DNA of 13,219 nt from an uncultured Mycoplasmatota bacterium (GCA_900546745.1 URDT01000034.1:1-13219), one strand, 5' to 3'; positions 1 through 6,997 are shown, numbered from the stretch's first letter. A program made the numbers and translations. The notes: a model not told the origin generated them from the sequence alone.

Positions 1-78
1 TGTTGTAATGATTGCGATTACTGCTAGTACTACAATCACTCCTAATAGTTCTATTAGTGTAAATCCTTTTCTTTTCAC
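1..78 (-). CDS. type IV pilin-like / pseudopilin prepilin, N-terminal part only
   Basis: Only the first 26 codons are inside the window; the gene runs off the left edge. The visible peptide begins VKRKGFTLIELLGVIVV and continues as an unbroken hydrophobic helix. This is the class III prepilin signal: a short basic leader (KRK), the G/F cleavage site for prepilin peptidase (G5-F6), Glu at mature position 5 (E10 here), then the N-terminal transmembrane and assembly helix. Such proteins are subunits of type IV pili, competence pseudopili (ComGC-like) or type II secretion pseudopili; the missing C-terminal domain would decide which. The start is GTG: the two in-frame codons just before ATT-GTG are stops (TGA, TAA), and a GAAAGG ribosome site at 90-95 lies about 11 nt upstream. 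It has its own promoter and an unusually long leader. Pilin-like identity is strong; the exact subfamily is unknown. Confidence 0.88.
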   Translation of the reverse strand, partial: MKRKGFTLIELLGVIVVLAVIAIITT

Positions 79-104
79 AATTTATCATTCCTTTCTTACA
101 CACT

Positions 105-131
105 AAAAAAGAGGGTTGTTTACCCCCCCCC
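105..131 (-). terminator. putative intrinsic terminator inside the pilin leader
   Basis: On the minus strand GGGU-AAACA-ACCC is followed by UC and six U (110-105). The G run 5' of the stem can add several G-U pairs with the U tract, lengthening an otherwise short 4-bp stem. It is the only terminator-like element downstream of the flavoprotein gene ending at 267 and lies 27 nt before the pilin start, so it could serve as operon end, as attenuator, or as both. Confidence 0.5.
123..131 (-). repeat. homopolymer run of nine G (minus strand) in the pilin leader
   Basis: Nine consecutive C on the plus strand (G on the minus strand) in a very AT-rich intergenic region. The run lies between the two alternative stems of the leader and supplies bases to both. 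Runs of this kind are prone to slipped-strand length change. Its length is also the base count here most exposed to sequencing error. Confidence 0.8.
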
Positions 132-198
132 GTTGCTCTCGGCAAACGCGATATTTTGCCTATTACAAACTATATTATGATTTACTTTTGATAGTTTC

Positions 199-227
199 AT
201 TATAGCAAATTATTATTTATTTATCAA
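199..227 (-). promoter_or_regulatory. sigma-A promoter of the pilin gene
   Basis: Reading the minus strand: -35 TTGATA (227-222), 17-nt spacer, -10 TATAAT (204-199), with TGC directly before the -10 giving an extended -10 (TGn). This is near-consensus and predicts a start around 192. It is among the strongest-looking promoters in the window and is unique here in feeding a long leader. Confidence 0.85.
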
Positions 228-266
228 TATTTTCTTTAGCTTTTTTAATTTTCTTCTAATACTTTC

Positions 267-1856
267 CTATAAACATTTTTGATAACGTGACGCGATTACT
301 TCTGCTACCTTCATACCATCCATTGCAGCAGTTGTAATCCCACCAGCATATCCTGATCCCTCACCACAAGGATAAATTCCTTTTATATTGGACTCTAATG
401 TTTCATCTCTTTCGATTCGAACAGGAGAAGAAGTTCTACTTTCTATTCCAGCCATAATTGAATCGCCATCATTGTACCCTTTTATTTTTGTCCCAAAATA
501 TTCAATTCCTTCCATTAAAGATTCTGATACAAACCTTGGTAAAATATGATTTAAATTAGAAAGTTGATAATTTCCTTTAAAAATAGGTTTAACAGTTCCT
601 AACTTTGTAGTAACTTTATTTTCTTTAAAATCTCGATAACATTGAATTGGTATATTACCATTTCCTTCAAGAAAAGCAAGACGCTCTAACTTTCTTTGAA
701 ACGCCATACCATCTAAGACATTATTTCCAAAATCCTCTGGTTTCACACTAACAACAATCGCACTATTTGCATTTTCACTTTCCCTATTATAATTACTCAT
801 TCCATTAATGGCTAAAAGCCCTTCCTCACTAGAAGCATTTACCACGTATCCACCTGGACACATGCAAAAGGAATACACACCCCTACCAGATGTTGTTGTA
901 TACGTTAATTTATAACTAGCAGGTGCTAATTTAGCATGGCTTTTCATTCCATATTGACTTTCATTAATCATACTTTGAGAATGTTCTATACGAACACCTA
1001 ACGCGAATGGTTTAGCACTCATATTGATATTTTTTTCAAGAAGCATTTGAAAAGTATCTCTAGCACTATGACCAATCGCTAGCACTAAATTAGAACAAGG
1101 AATCATTTCTTTTCCATTCACTTCAATTTCAACTAAATGATGATTCTTAATATGAAGATCTGTCAAACAAGTTTGAAAAAGAAATTCTCCTCCCATTTCT
1201 ATAATTTTATCTCTCATATTTCTTACTACTTTTCTAAGTACATCAGTTCCAATATGTGGTTTATAATCATACATAATATCCGGATTAGCTCCACATTCTA
1301 CAAATATTTCAAACACTTTTTTCATACGATGAGCAGGATCCTTTGTCATTGTATTTATTTTTCCATCTGAAAAAGTTCCTGCTCCACCTTCTCCATATTG
1401 ATCATTAGAATTACTATTTAATTTTCCTGTTTTCCAAAACTCTTCTACCGTTTTTATTCGATTTTCTACTTTTTCTCCTCTTTCAATAATAAGAGGGTGA
1501 TATCCATTTTGAGCAAGCAAATAAGCGCAAAATAATCCTGCTGGTCCTGCTCCAACAATTACAATTCTGTTATCTAATTTTTCTGTTCCTGTAATCTGAA
1601 ACAAATATTTTTCATCTGGTGTTTTCATAACATCTTTGTTAAAGCGTTGAAGTAATTGGCCTTCATTTCTAACTTCAATATCTACTTCATAAATAAATTT
1701 TAAATGAGGTTTTTTTCTAGCATCTAATGATTTTTTATTCACTCGAATAAATTGAATTTGACTTTCATTAATCTTTAATTTAATTGCTGTTTGCTTTTTG
1801 ATTTCTTCTAAACTGTCTTTTTCAAAATATACTTCTACTTGTCTAATACGAATCAT
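267..1856 (-). CDS. NAD(P)/FAD-dependent dehydrogenase, COG2509-type
   Basis: A 529-residue flavoprotein of the uncharacterised FAD-dependent dehydrogenase family (COG2509 type). Residues 1-92 form an extra N-terminal domain before the dinucleotide fold. The Rossmann motif GAGPAG is at 102-107, with the acidic ribose-binding residue at E125 (IIERG). The family hallmark GEGGAGTFSDGK is at 155-166. The C-terminal FAD contact CGEGSGYAGGI is at about 497-507, followed by the small-residue helix TTAAMDGMKVAE. These motifs are intact and the length is usual, so it should be an active cytoplasmic redox enzyme; the physiological substrate of this family is not known to me. The ATG overlaps the stop of the upstream flavoprotein gene as ATGA, with a GGGAG ribosome site 9 nt before it, so the two are probably co-transcribed and translationally coupled. 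No terminator follows the stop until the pilin leader. Confidence 0.88.
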   Translation of the reverse strand: MIRIRQVEVYFEKDSLEEIKKQTAIKLKINESQIQFIRVNKKSLDARKKPHLKFIYEVDIEVRNEGQLLQRFNKDVMKTPDEKYLFQITGTEKLDNRIVIVGAGPAGLFCAYLLAQNGYHPLIIERGEKVENRIKTVEEFWKTGKLNSNSNDQYGEGGAGTFSDGKINTMTKDPAHRMKKVFEIFVECGANPDIMYDYKPHIGTDVLRKVVRNMRDKIIEMGGEFLFQTCLTDLHIKNHHLVEIEVNGKEMIPCSNLVLAIGHSARDTFQMLLEKNINMSAKPFALGVRIEHSQSMINESQYGMKSHAKLAPASYKLTYTTTSGRGVYSFCMCPGGYVVNASSEEGLLAINGMSNYNRESENANSAIVVSVKPEDFGNNVLDGMAFQRKLERLAFLEGNGNIPIQCYRDFKENKVTTKLGTVKPIFKGNYQLSNLNHILPRFVSESLMEGIEYFGTKIKGYNDGDSIMAGIESRTSSPVRIERDETLESNIKGIYPCGEGSGYAGGITTAAMDGMKVAEVIASRYQKCL

Positions 1857-3022
1857 TTTATATTACTCCCTGCTATCATTCCTGTGATAAAAGCAAAACT
1901 CAAATTATAGCCACCACAATCTCCTATCACATCTAATAATTCTCCTGTTACATATAAACCAGGTACTTTTTTAGATTCTAAATTATCAGTAATTTCCAAT
2001 AAACTAAGTCCTCCCCTACATACTTGAGAACGGTCAAATCCTTTAAAATCCATAATATCAAATGATAATTGTTTTAAATTTTGACATAATTTTTCTTTTT
2101 TTGAATTAGAAATAGAGTCCCATAAATCTTGATTGGAAATAGATGACAATTTTAAAATCAAATTTACGATTTTATAATTTAATAATCCATCTAATAATTC
2201 TTGTACTGTTCTATTTTTTACAGTCTTATTTTTAAAATCCATGTATGAAATAAAATTAGAAACTGTTGGAATTAAATCCAATTTCAATGTATCATTTTTA
2301 CAAGCAATATTAGAAATATTCATAGCGCAAATTCCACTAATTCCATAATCTGTAAATTGTAACTCTCCTGTTTCTTGATTTATCATTTTTTGATGATGAT
2401 ATAGTTGAATAACGACATTGGTTCTAACACCTGACAAATCTTTATAAAAAGGATATGTTTCTATAGAAGTTAAGGCTGGCTTAATAGGAACTATCGTATG
2501 ACCCATTTTTTTTAATATCTCATATCCTATTCCATCCGATCCTGTCTTTGGATATGCTTTAGATCCAGTTGCTAGAATCACTCTATCAGCTTCAAAAACT
2601 CCTCGATTTGTTTGAATTTGAAATTGTTGTTTTTTTTCGATATTATTTACTTTAACATCATAAATAATTTGAACCCCATTAACGAGAGCTTCCTTAATCA
2701 AAGCATTTTGAATAGTCGTTGCTTGATTAGAAAGAGGATAATAGTAACCATTTTTAGAATAATATTCCACTCCTATTTGATTCATCAAATTTAATATTTT
2801 TTCTTTTGGATTTTCTATCATAGGAATTTGTTCTTCATTCGCACTATAAAAATGATCTAAAGTAAAATCTTCATTCATAAAATTACATTTTCCATTTCCT
2901 GTAATAGATATTTTTTTGCCACATATTTTATTCTTTTCTAATAAGATTACTTTATTTTGTGAAGAAGCATAAATTGCAGCAACTAATCCAGATGCTCCTC
3001 CACCAATAACTACTACTTTCAT
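1853..3022 (-). CDS. HI0933/YhiN-family flavoprotein (BaiN/YtfP-like, COG2081)
   Basis: A 389-residue FAD-binding protein of the HI0933/YhiN family (COG2081; often named aminoacetone oxidase family FAD-binding enzyme). Evidence in order: Rossmann motif GGGASG at 7-12; acidic end of strand 2 at E29 (LLEKN); the family signature GKKISITGNGKCNFMN at 35-50; the second FAD contact ATGSKAYPKTGSDG at 152-165; and the C-terminal GDCGGYNLSFAFITGMIAG from 367. Length and motifs are normal, so it looks functional. Biochemistry for the family is thin; some relatives were linked to bile-acid metabolism in gut bacteria and others to aminoacetone, so I do not assign a substrate. The start has a strong AGGAGG ribosome site at 3028-3033, 5 nt before the ATG, and an extended -10 promoter just upstream. 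It is the first gene of a two-gene flavoprotein operon. Confidence 0.9.
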   Translation of the reverse strand: MKVVVIGGGASGLVAAIYASSQNKVILLEKNKICGKKISITGNGKCNFMNEDFTLDHFYSANEEQIPMIENPKEKILNLMNQIGVEYYSKNGYYYPLSNQATTIQNALIKEALVNGVQIIYDVKVNNIEKKQQFQIQTNRGVFEADRVILATGSKAYPKTGSDGIGYEILKKMGHTIVPIKPALTSIETYPFYKDLSGVRTNVVIQLYHHQKMINQETGELQFTDYGISGICAMNISNIACKNDTLKLDLIPTVSNFISYMDFKNKTVKNRTVQELLDGLLNYKIVNLILKLSSISNQDLWDSISNSKKEKLCQNLKQLSFDIMDFKGFDRSQVCRGGLSLLEITDNLESKKVPGLYVTGELLDVIGDCGGYNLSFAFITGMIAGSNIK

Positions 3023-3043
3023 AGAAACCTCCTATCTATATTC

Positions 3044-3052
3044 ATTATACCA
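3044..3052 (-). promoter_or_regulatory. extended -10 promoter of the two-flavoprotein operon
   Basis: Minus strand TGG-TATAAT, with TATAAT at 3049-3044. No good -35 exists at 16-18 nt because that stretch is the U tract and stem of the preceding terminator, so recognition would rest on the extended -10. Predicted start is about 3037, giving a 15-nt leader that just contains the AGGAGG site at 3028-3033. Confidence 0.6.
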
Positions 3053-3062
3053 AAAAGTATAC

Positions 3063-3085
3063 AAAAAAAGAAAGGAAAACCTTTC
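3063..3085 (-). terminator. intrinsic terminator (end of miaB and of the candidate small RNA)
   Basis: Perfect 6-bp stem GAAAGG-UUUU-CCUUUC (3085-3070, minus strand) followed directly by seven U (3069-3063). It lies about 105 nt after the miaB stop, with a separate promoter in between, so it can end both the miaB transcript and the short transcript starting near 3153. Confidence 0.85.
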
Positions 3086-3095
3086 TATCACTAAT

Positions 3096-3118
3096 GACTA
3101 TAAATACAACTTATAGTC
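3096..3118 (-). repeat. 8-bp perfect inverted repeat, hairpin in the candidate small RNA
   Basis: GACTATAA, a 7-nt loop, then TTATAGTC, perfectly paired. No U tract follows in either direction, so it is not a terminator. It lies inside the short transcript predicted at 3063-3153 and is more likely an RNA structural element than an operator. Confidence 0.7.
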
Positions 3119-3159
3119 TTACAACCAACATCTAATAACACACAACTTACTACATTTAC

Positions 3160-3188
3160 ATTGTATCATTAATATAATTGATAGTCAA
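3160..3188 (-). promoter_or_regulatory. sigma-A promoter immediately after the miaB stop
   Basis: Minus strand -35 TTGACT (3188-3183), 17-nt spacer, -10 TACAAT (3165-3160), preceded by TGA (extended -10). Each hexamer matches consensus at five of six positions with the optimal spacer. It starts 3 bases beyond the miaB stop codon. The predicted start near 3153 leads into a gene-free stretch that ends at a terminator. Confidence 0.7.
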
Positions 3189-3190
3189 TA

Positions 3191-4621
3191 CTATTTTGTC
3201 GAATTTTGTGCGATTCCATCCATACTCCATGTTTTGGTATCCGTAATTTTAACATTAATAATTTTACCAATATCAGAAGGATCCCCTTGTACATTCACTA
3301 ATTTCATAGTATCTGTATACCCCATTAACATTTTTCCATCTTTTTCTGAATAATCTTCAATTAAAACAGGTACTATTTTATGTAGATACTTTTGGTTTGC
3401 TTCATTTGCATATTCATTTACTAATTGATTTAAAGTTTGTAATCTTTTTTCTTTTTCTTCTAATGGTGTTGTATCCTCCATTTTAGCTGCAGGAGTACCA
3501 ATTCTTGGAGAAAAAATAAAAGTAAAAGCAGAATCATATTTCACTTGATTTACAACATCTAAAGTTTCTTGAAAATCTTCTTCTGTTTCTCCTGGAAATC
3601 CTACAATAATATCAGTAGTTAATGAACAATTAGGAATTTTTTCTTTTATTTTTTTTGCTAATTCTAAATAAGATTCCTTCGTATATCTTCTACCCATTTT
3701 TTTCAAAATATTATTGGATCCTGATTGAAGTGGTAAATGAATGTAAGGCATAATGTTATCATATTTTGCTATCACATCAATCATACTATCGGTAAAATCC
3801 CATGGATGACTTGTTACAAAACGAATTCTAGGAATATTGGTTTTAGCAACATCTTCTAATAAATTTTCCATATTATAATTGTCATCTAAATCTTTTCCAT
3901 AGGCATTGACATTTTGACCTAATAAAGTAACTTCTTGATAGCCTTTTTCTTTTAAACATTGAACTTCTGCTAAAATATCTTCATGATATCTACTTCTTTG
4001 TTTTCCTCTAGTATATGGAACGATACAATAAGTACAGAATTTATCACATCCATACATAATATTTACCCATGCTTTATATTTTGAAGCTCGTTTGACAGGA
4101 ATATTTTCTATAATATCCCCTTCTTTACTATAAACTTGAATTTGTTGTGACTTTGTTTCTATAACATTATTCAAAATCTCAGGTAATTCATGAATGTTAT
4201 GAGTTCCAAAAACAATATCTAAATATTTATGTTTTTGCATAATTTCTTTTACAACGACTTCTTCTTGTGCCATACAACCACATAATCCAGCAATAACATC
4301 TGGCTTTTGTTCTTTTAAGTGTTTCACTCTTCCTAAATAACCGAATACTTTATTATGAGCATTTTCACGAATCGCACAAGTGTTTAATAAAATAACATCA
4401 GCATCTTCCATTTGATCAGTTTCTTCAAATGACATATCTTCTAAAATTGCTTTAATATTTTCTCCATCATGCTCATTCATTTGACAGCCATAGGTTCTTA
4501 CAAAATATTTTTTATTTTTACCTAATGTTTTTAAATCACTATTTACAATATATTCGTGTGTTAAAACGCGAACTTCTTGTTTACTTCTTTTTTGAGCTTC
4601 TTTTAAATTTGGTATTAACAT
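3191..4621 (-). CDS. miaB: tRNA-2-methylthio-N6-dimethylallyladenosine synthase MiaB
   Basis: MiaB (476 residues; family members are about 440-510) is a radical-SAM methylthiotransferase that converts i6A37 to ms2i6A37 next to the anticodon of tRNAs reading UNN codons. The N-terminal UPF0004 domain carries three cluster cysteines, C46 (TYGCQMN), C82 (NTCAIRE) and C116 (CGCMAQ). The radical-SAM cluster CxxxCxxC is C192, C196 and C199 in YGCDKFCTYC. Further family motifs are LGQNVNAYG (234-242), HLPLQSGSN (295-303), DIIVGFPGET (337-346) and SPRIGTPAA (371-379). A C-terminal TRAM RNA-binding domain covers about 405-470. The NVNAYG and YTRGKQRSR stretches fit MiaB better than the ribosomal-protein enzyme RimO or the t6A enzyme MtaB. 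The ribosome site is weak: AAGGAAAT is rather far (about 15 nt) and GAAGTG close. The gene has its own promoter and stands alone. Confidence 0.96.
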   Translation of the reverse strand: MLIPNLKEAQKRSKQEVRVLTHEYIVNSDLKTLGKNKKYFVRTYGCQMNEHDGENIKAILEDMSFEETDQMEDADVILLNTCAIRENAHNKVFGYLGRVKHLKEQKPDVIAGLCGCMAQEEVVVKEIMQKHKYLDIVFGTHNIHELPEILNNVIETKSQQIQVYSKEGDIIENIPVKRASKYKAWVNIMYGCDKFCTYCIVPYTRGKQRSRYHEDILAEVQCLKEKGYQEVTLLGQNVNAYGKDLDDNYNMENLLEDVAKTNIPRIRFVTSHPWDFTDSMIDVIAKYDNIMPYIHLPLQSGSNNILKKMGRRYTKESYLELAKKIKEKIPNCSLTTDIIVGFPGETEEDFQETLDVVNQVKYDSAFTFIFSPRIGTPAAKMEDTTPLEEKEKRLQTLNQLVNEYANEANQKYLHKIVPVLIEDYSEKDGKMLMGYTDTMKLVNVQGDPSDIGKIINVKITDTKTWSMDGIAQNSTK

Positions 4622-4645
4622 ATTATCACTTCATTTCCTTTTAAG

Positions 4646-4674
4646 ATATTATCATATTTCTAAATGATAATCAA
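4646..4674 (-). promoter_or_regulatory. promoter of miaB
   Basis: Minus strand -35 TTGATT (4674-4669), 17-nt spacer ending in TGA (extended -10), -10 TAATAT (4651-4646). Predicted start is about 4639, an 18-nt leader. The unit lies between the terminator of the upstream ABC operon and the miaB start. Confidence 0.65.
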
Positions 4675-4710
4675 TAAAGTTTGTTTGAAAAAAAGAAGTT
4701 TATAATAAAT

Positions 4711-4742
4711 AAAAAATGATAGCAGATAAGCTATCATTTTTT
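4711..4742 (-). terminator. terminator of the ABC-2 exporter operon
   Basis: A long perfect stem, AATGATAGC / GCTATCATT around a 6-nt loop, flanked by A6 and T6 that can pair as well. It is symmetric and could work in both directions, but only the minus strand has a gene ending here (stop at 4762). Confidence 0.9.
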
Positions 4743-4761
4743 ATATTGTAATAGACTATTT

Positions 4762-6087
4762 TTAATTTTTTAAAGCTTTAAACATTTTCTTCCATAAGTC
4801 TTTAGAAGAATAATTCAAAATTCCTACTTTATAAATTTTTAATCCATATTTAATTAATAAATAGTTAAATATTAATGTAATGATAATAGAAACAATAATA
4901 TCAATAACACCGATTTGACCTAATACTAATAAAGAAGGAGCTAGAATAGCAGATATTAGTGGAACATAAGATAAAATACGAATAAATAATGCTCCTTTAA
5001 ATACCCCTGCCATCATCGCTAAATAATAACCTATTAAAGAAATTATCATAATAGGAGTTTGTAATTGACCAAAGTCCTCAGCATTGGTCGTCATACTAGC
5101 TAAAATTCCAGCTAACAAGGAATAAGCTAAGAAAGTAATTAACATCAATAATAATGTTAATGGAATAATATAAATTAGTTTTGAAACAAATTCTGTTGTT
5201 AAAATACCATTAATAACACCAGAAATATTAGTACCTAATCCATCGATAATGTTTCCTGACCCTAATATTTTTCTAATAAAAAGTCCTAACCCAGCATAGC
5301 AAAATAGTAAAACGCCTTGAATAATAACAAATAAATTTCCAGCAATTATCTTAGAGAAAAAATGTGTTTTAGGAGAAACATTTGAAATAATAATTTCCAT
5401 TCCCCTAGTTGTTTTTTCATCATTTACTTCTGCTCCGATCATTTGTACTAAGAAAATAGTAAGCATGAAAAATGGTAAAATTACAATTGGGAAAACAGTA
5501 GACATAATCGTTTCCATATTTTCATCTTCTGATTTTTTTGTTTCATCTAGTATAATTCGATTAATCGTTACTCCAGAATAGATTTTATTCAATTCTTCTT
5601 CTGATATATTTGAATTTTGAATAGCGATTTGTACTTTGGTAGCATTAATAGCTTGTTCTAGTATTTGCATAGATATTGTATCAATATAAGCCTCTGAAAT
5701 TAAAGAAACGTTTAATACGTTTTGAGTATCTGGATTGATTATAAAGGCAACAATATTATTATCTTTTTCAATTTCTTTTTTTACTTGTTCTTCAGTTTTA
5801 TCATATTTAGAAACTTCAAATGAAACATTTTCTTTTCCATAAATAGACGTTGTAATAGTTTCTATTTGATTTTTTAAAAGATCATAACTTCCTGTTTCAT
5901 CGATTACATATACTTTAGTAGCATTATCAAAATCACCACCAAACAACTGAATAATACTATCAATATTGGTAACGGCTACAATGATAAGCGCTAAAACGAT
6001 ATTTGCTATTAAAAACCACTTTGTTTTTAATTTTCGATCCAAACTTACTTTTGTTAAATACTCCAATTTACTTTTCAAATGATTCAC
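4762..6087 (-). CDS. ABC-2 type exporter permease, NatB/YhaP-like
   Basis: Membrane subunit of an ABC-2 exporter (COG1668 NatB / Bacillus YhaP type). One transmembrane segment at about 24-40 is followed by a large extracytoplasmic domain of about 155 residues (41-195). Six further segments lie at about 197-217, 249-270, 303-330, 344-364, 371-390 and 394-412. Family-typical stretches are RGMEIIISNVSPK (228-240) and TNAEDFGQLQTP (334-345). Relatives export sodium or unidentified toxic compounds; the substrate cannot be read here. It overlaps the ATPase gene, so the two are translationally coupled. Start choice: the GTG at 6087 has a poor ribosome site, whereas TTG at 6078 is preceded by AGGTGA (6089-6084) at an ideal 5 nt. 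The true protein may therefore be 438 rather than 441 residues. Confidence 0.88.
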   Translation of the reverse strand: MNHLKSKLEYLTKVSLDRKLKTKWFLIANIVLALIIVAVTNIDSIIQLFGGDFDNATKVYVIDETGSYDLLKNQIETITTSIYGKENVSFEVSKYDKTEEQVKKEIEKDNNIVAFIINPDTQNVLNVSLISEAYIDTISMQILEQAINATKVQIAIQNSNISEEELNKIYSGVTINRIILDETKKSEDENMETIMSTVFPIVILPFFMLTIFLVQMIGAEVNDEKTTRGMEIIISNVSPKTHFFSKIIAGNLFVIIQGVLLFCYAGLGLFIRKILGSGNIIDGLGTNISGVINGILTTEFVSKLIYIIPLTLLLMLITFLAYSLLAGILASMTTNAEDFGQLQTPIMIISLIGYYLAMMAGVFKGALFIRILSYVPLISAILAPSLLVLGQIGVIDIIVSIIITLIFNYLLIKYGLKIYKVGILNYSSKDLWKKMFKALKN

Positions 6088-6967
6088 CTACTTTCGAAAC
6101 AAATATTTCATTTAAGGATGGCTCCTCTACAACAAATTTTGTAATATCTTTTGCTTTACTAACAATTTGAAATACTTTAGGAACAATTTTCTTACTTTCT
6201 ATTTTTACTTCATATTCATCGGCTTTTTCAATAACTTCAAGTACTCCTGACACTTTTTCTAATTCTTCTTTAGAAACAGTTCCTTTTATAAAAATATCTT
6301 TTTTGCGGTACTGTTCTTTAATATCAGATAAATATCCTTCTAATACTGTTTTTCCTTTTAGAATAATAACTAATTTTTTACAAAAAAGTTCAACATGCTC
6401 CATACGATGAGAAGAAAATATAATAATACTTCCATTTTTTGACATCTCTACAATTTCACTTTTAAATAATTCTACATTAAAAGGATCTAATCCTGAAAAT
6501 GGTTCATCTAAAATTAGTAGTTTAGGACGATTTAAAATAGCTGTTATGAATTGAACTTTTTGTTGATTTCCTTTTGATAATTCTTTAATTTTCTTTTCTC
6601 TATAGCTACTAATGGAAAATTTTTCTAATAATTCATCCATTCTTTTTAATATTTCGGATTCTTTCATTCCTTTTAGATGTCCATAAAAAAGACATTGTTC
6701 TTTTACTGTTAATTTTGTAAGTAAACTTCTTTCTTCAGTTAAAAAACCAATTTGATCTGTTACACTGTAATCAATTTTCTTACCATCTAAGGTGATTTCA
6801 CCTTCTGTTGGATCTAGAAGTCCCATAATCATTCGAAATGTTGTTGTTTTTCCGGCTCCATTAACTCCTAATAATCCAAAGATTTCACCTTCTTTTACTG
6901 TAAAGGACAAATTGTCTACAGCTTTAAAGTCACCATAATATTTTGTGACATTTTTAACTTCTAACAC
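6068..6967 (-). CDS. ABC exporter ATP-binding protein, NatA/YhaQ-like
   Basis: Cytoplasmic ATPase (299 residues) paired with the ABC-2 permease that follows. Walker A GVNGAGKTT at 34-42; signature LSKGNQQKVQ at 130-139, the altered form seen in the YhaQ/COG4152 group instead of LSGGQ; Walker B LLILDEP at 150-156; D-loop SGLD at 158-161; H-loop SSH at 185-187. A C-terminal extension of about 80 residues (220-299) is typical of this subgroup. All catalytic residues are present. The start is GTG, supported by AAGGAG at 6975-6980 with 7 nt spacing; the ATG one base away in another frame hits a stop at its third codon. It overlaps the permease start. The promoter is an extended -10 at 6998-7006. 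The pair forms a complete half-transporter set; the substrate is unknown. Confidence 0.93.
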   Translation of the reverse strand: MLEVKNVTKYYGDFKAVDNLSFTVKEGEIFGLLGVNGAGKTTTFRMIMGLLDPTEGEITLDGKKIDYSVTDQIGFLTEERSLLTKLTVKEQCLFYGHLKGMKESEILKRMDELLEKFSISSYREKKIKELSKGNQQKVQFITAILNRPKLLILDEPFSGLDPFNVELFKSEIVEMSKNGSIIIFSSHRMEHVELFCKKLVIILKGKTVLEGYLSDIKEQYRKKDIFIKGTVSKEELEKVSGVLEVIEKADEYEVKIESKKIVPKVFQIVSKAKDITKFVVEEPSLNEIFVSKVGESFEK

Positions 6968-6997
6968 ATTATCACTCCTTATTGTTTCATCCCTTTC

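Larger units (their letters stand above)
79..192 (-). promoter_or_regulatory. long structured 5' leader of the pilin gene, candidate attenuator or riboswitch
   Basis: About 115 nt separate the predicted transcription start (about 192) from the GTG at 78. On the minus strand the leader holds three competing pairings. Hairpin A: GGCAAA (160-155) with UUUGCC (146-141), loop of 8. Hairpin B: GUUUGCC (147-141) with GGUAAAC (124-118), 7 pairs with one G-U, enclosing GAGAGCAAC and most of a G9 run. Hairpin C: GGGU (125-122) with ACCC (116-113), loop AAACA, followed by a U run, which is a terminator. B shares strands with both A and C, so A+C (off) and B (on) exclude each other. This is the usual logic of a transcriptional switch. 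I do not recognise it as a known riboswitch class; the ligand or trigger is unknown. It could also simply end read-through from the upstream flavoprotein operon, which has no terminator of its own. Confidence 0.5.
3063..3153 (-). ncRNA. candidate small RNA of about 90 nt, unrecognised
   Basis: This stretch has its own near-consensus promoter (3160-3188) and ends in a perfect intrinsic terminator (3063-3085). Between them is no reading frame worth calling: the only ATG (3131) gives six codons without a ribosome site. The RNA would have a 5' part of about 35 nt rich in G and U and poor in C, with UAAGUUGU twice (the second across the loop of the next hairpin). A perfect 8-bp hairpin follows (GACUAUAA / UUAUAGUC, 3118-3096), then the terminator hairpin. 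This layout fits a trans-acting small RNA with an unpaired G/U-rich seed. It could instead be an attenuated leader for the flavoprotein operon starting at 3022, but I see no antiterminator pairing and that operon has its own -10 below the terminator. I do not match it to any known RNA family. Confidence 0.5.

Noticed and set aside
79..192. Assignment of the pilin leader to the c-di-GMP-I riboswitch
   Set aside because: A GGCAAA element and the pilin context are suggestive, but the conserved ACGCAAAGCC segment and the second domain with its GGUAGC..GGUUACC pattern are absent. I therefore leave the leader unclassified.
1137..1370. Plus-strand open frame of 77 codons
   Set aside because: It lies entirely antisense to the FAD-dependent dehydrogenase, has no ribosome site and reads as low-complexity Ile/Ser/Tyr/Phe residues, as expected from the reverse of an AT-rich gene.
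2612..2794. Plus-strand open frame of 60 codons
   Set aside because: Antisense to the HI0933-family gene, no ribosome site or promoter, and an Ile/Asn/Phe-rich composition typical of a shadow frame.
3111..3131. Tiny open frame in the candidate small RNA (ATG at 3131)
   Set aside because: Only six codons before TAA, without a ribosome site and crossing the hairpin stem; no support for a peptide.
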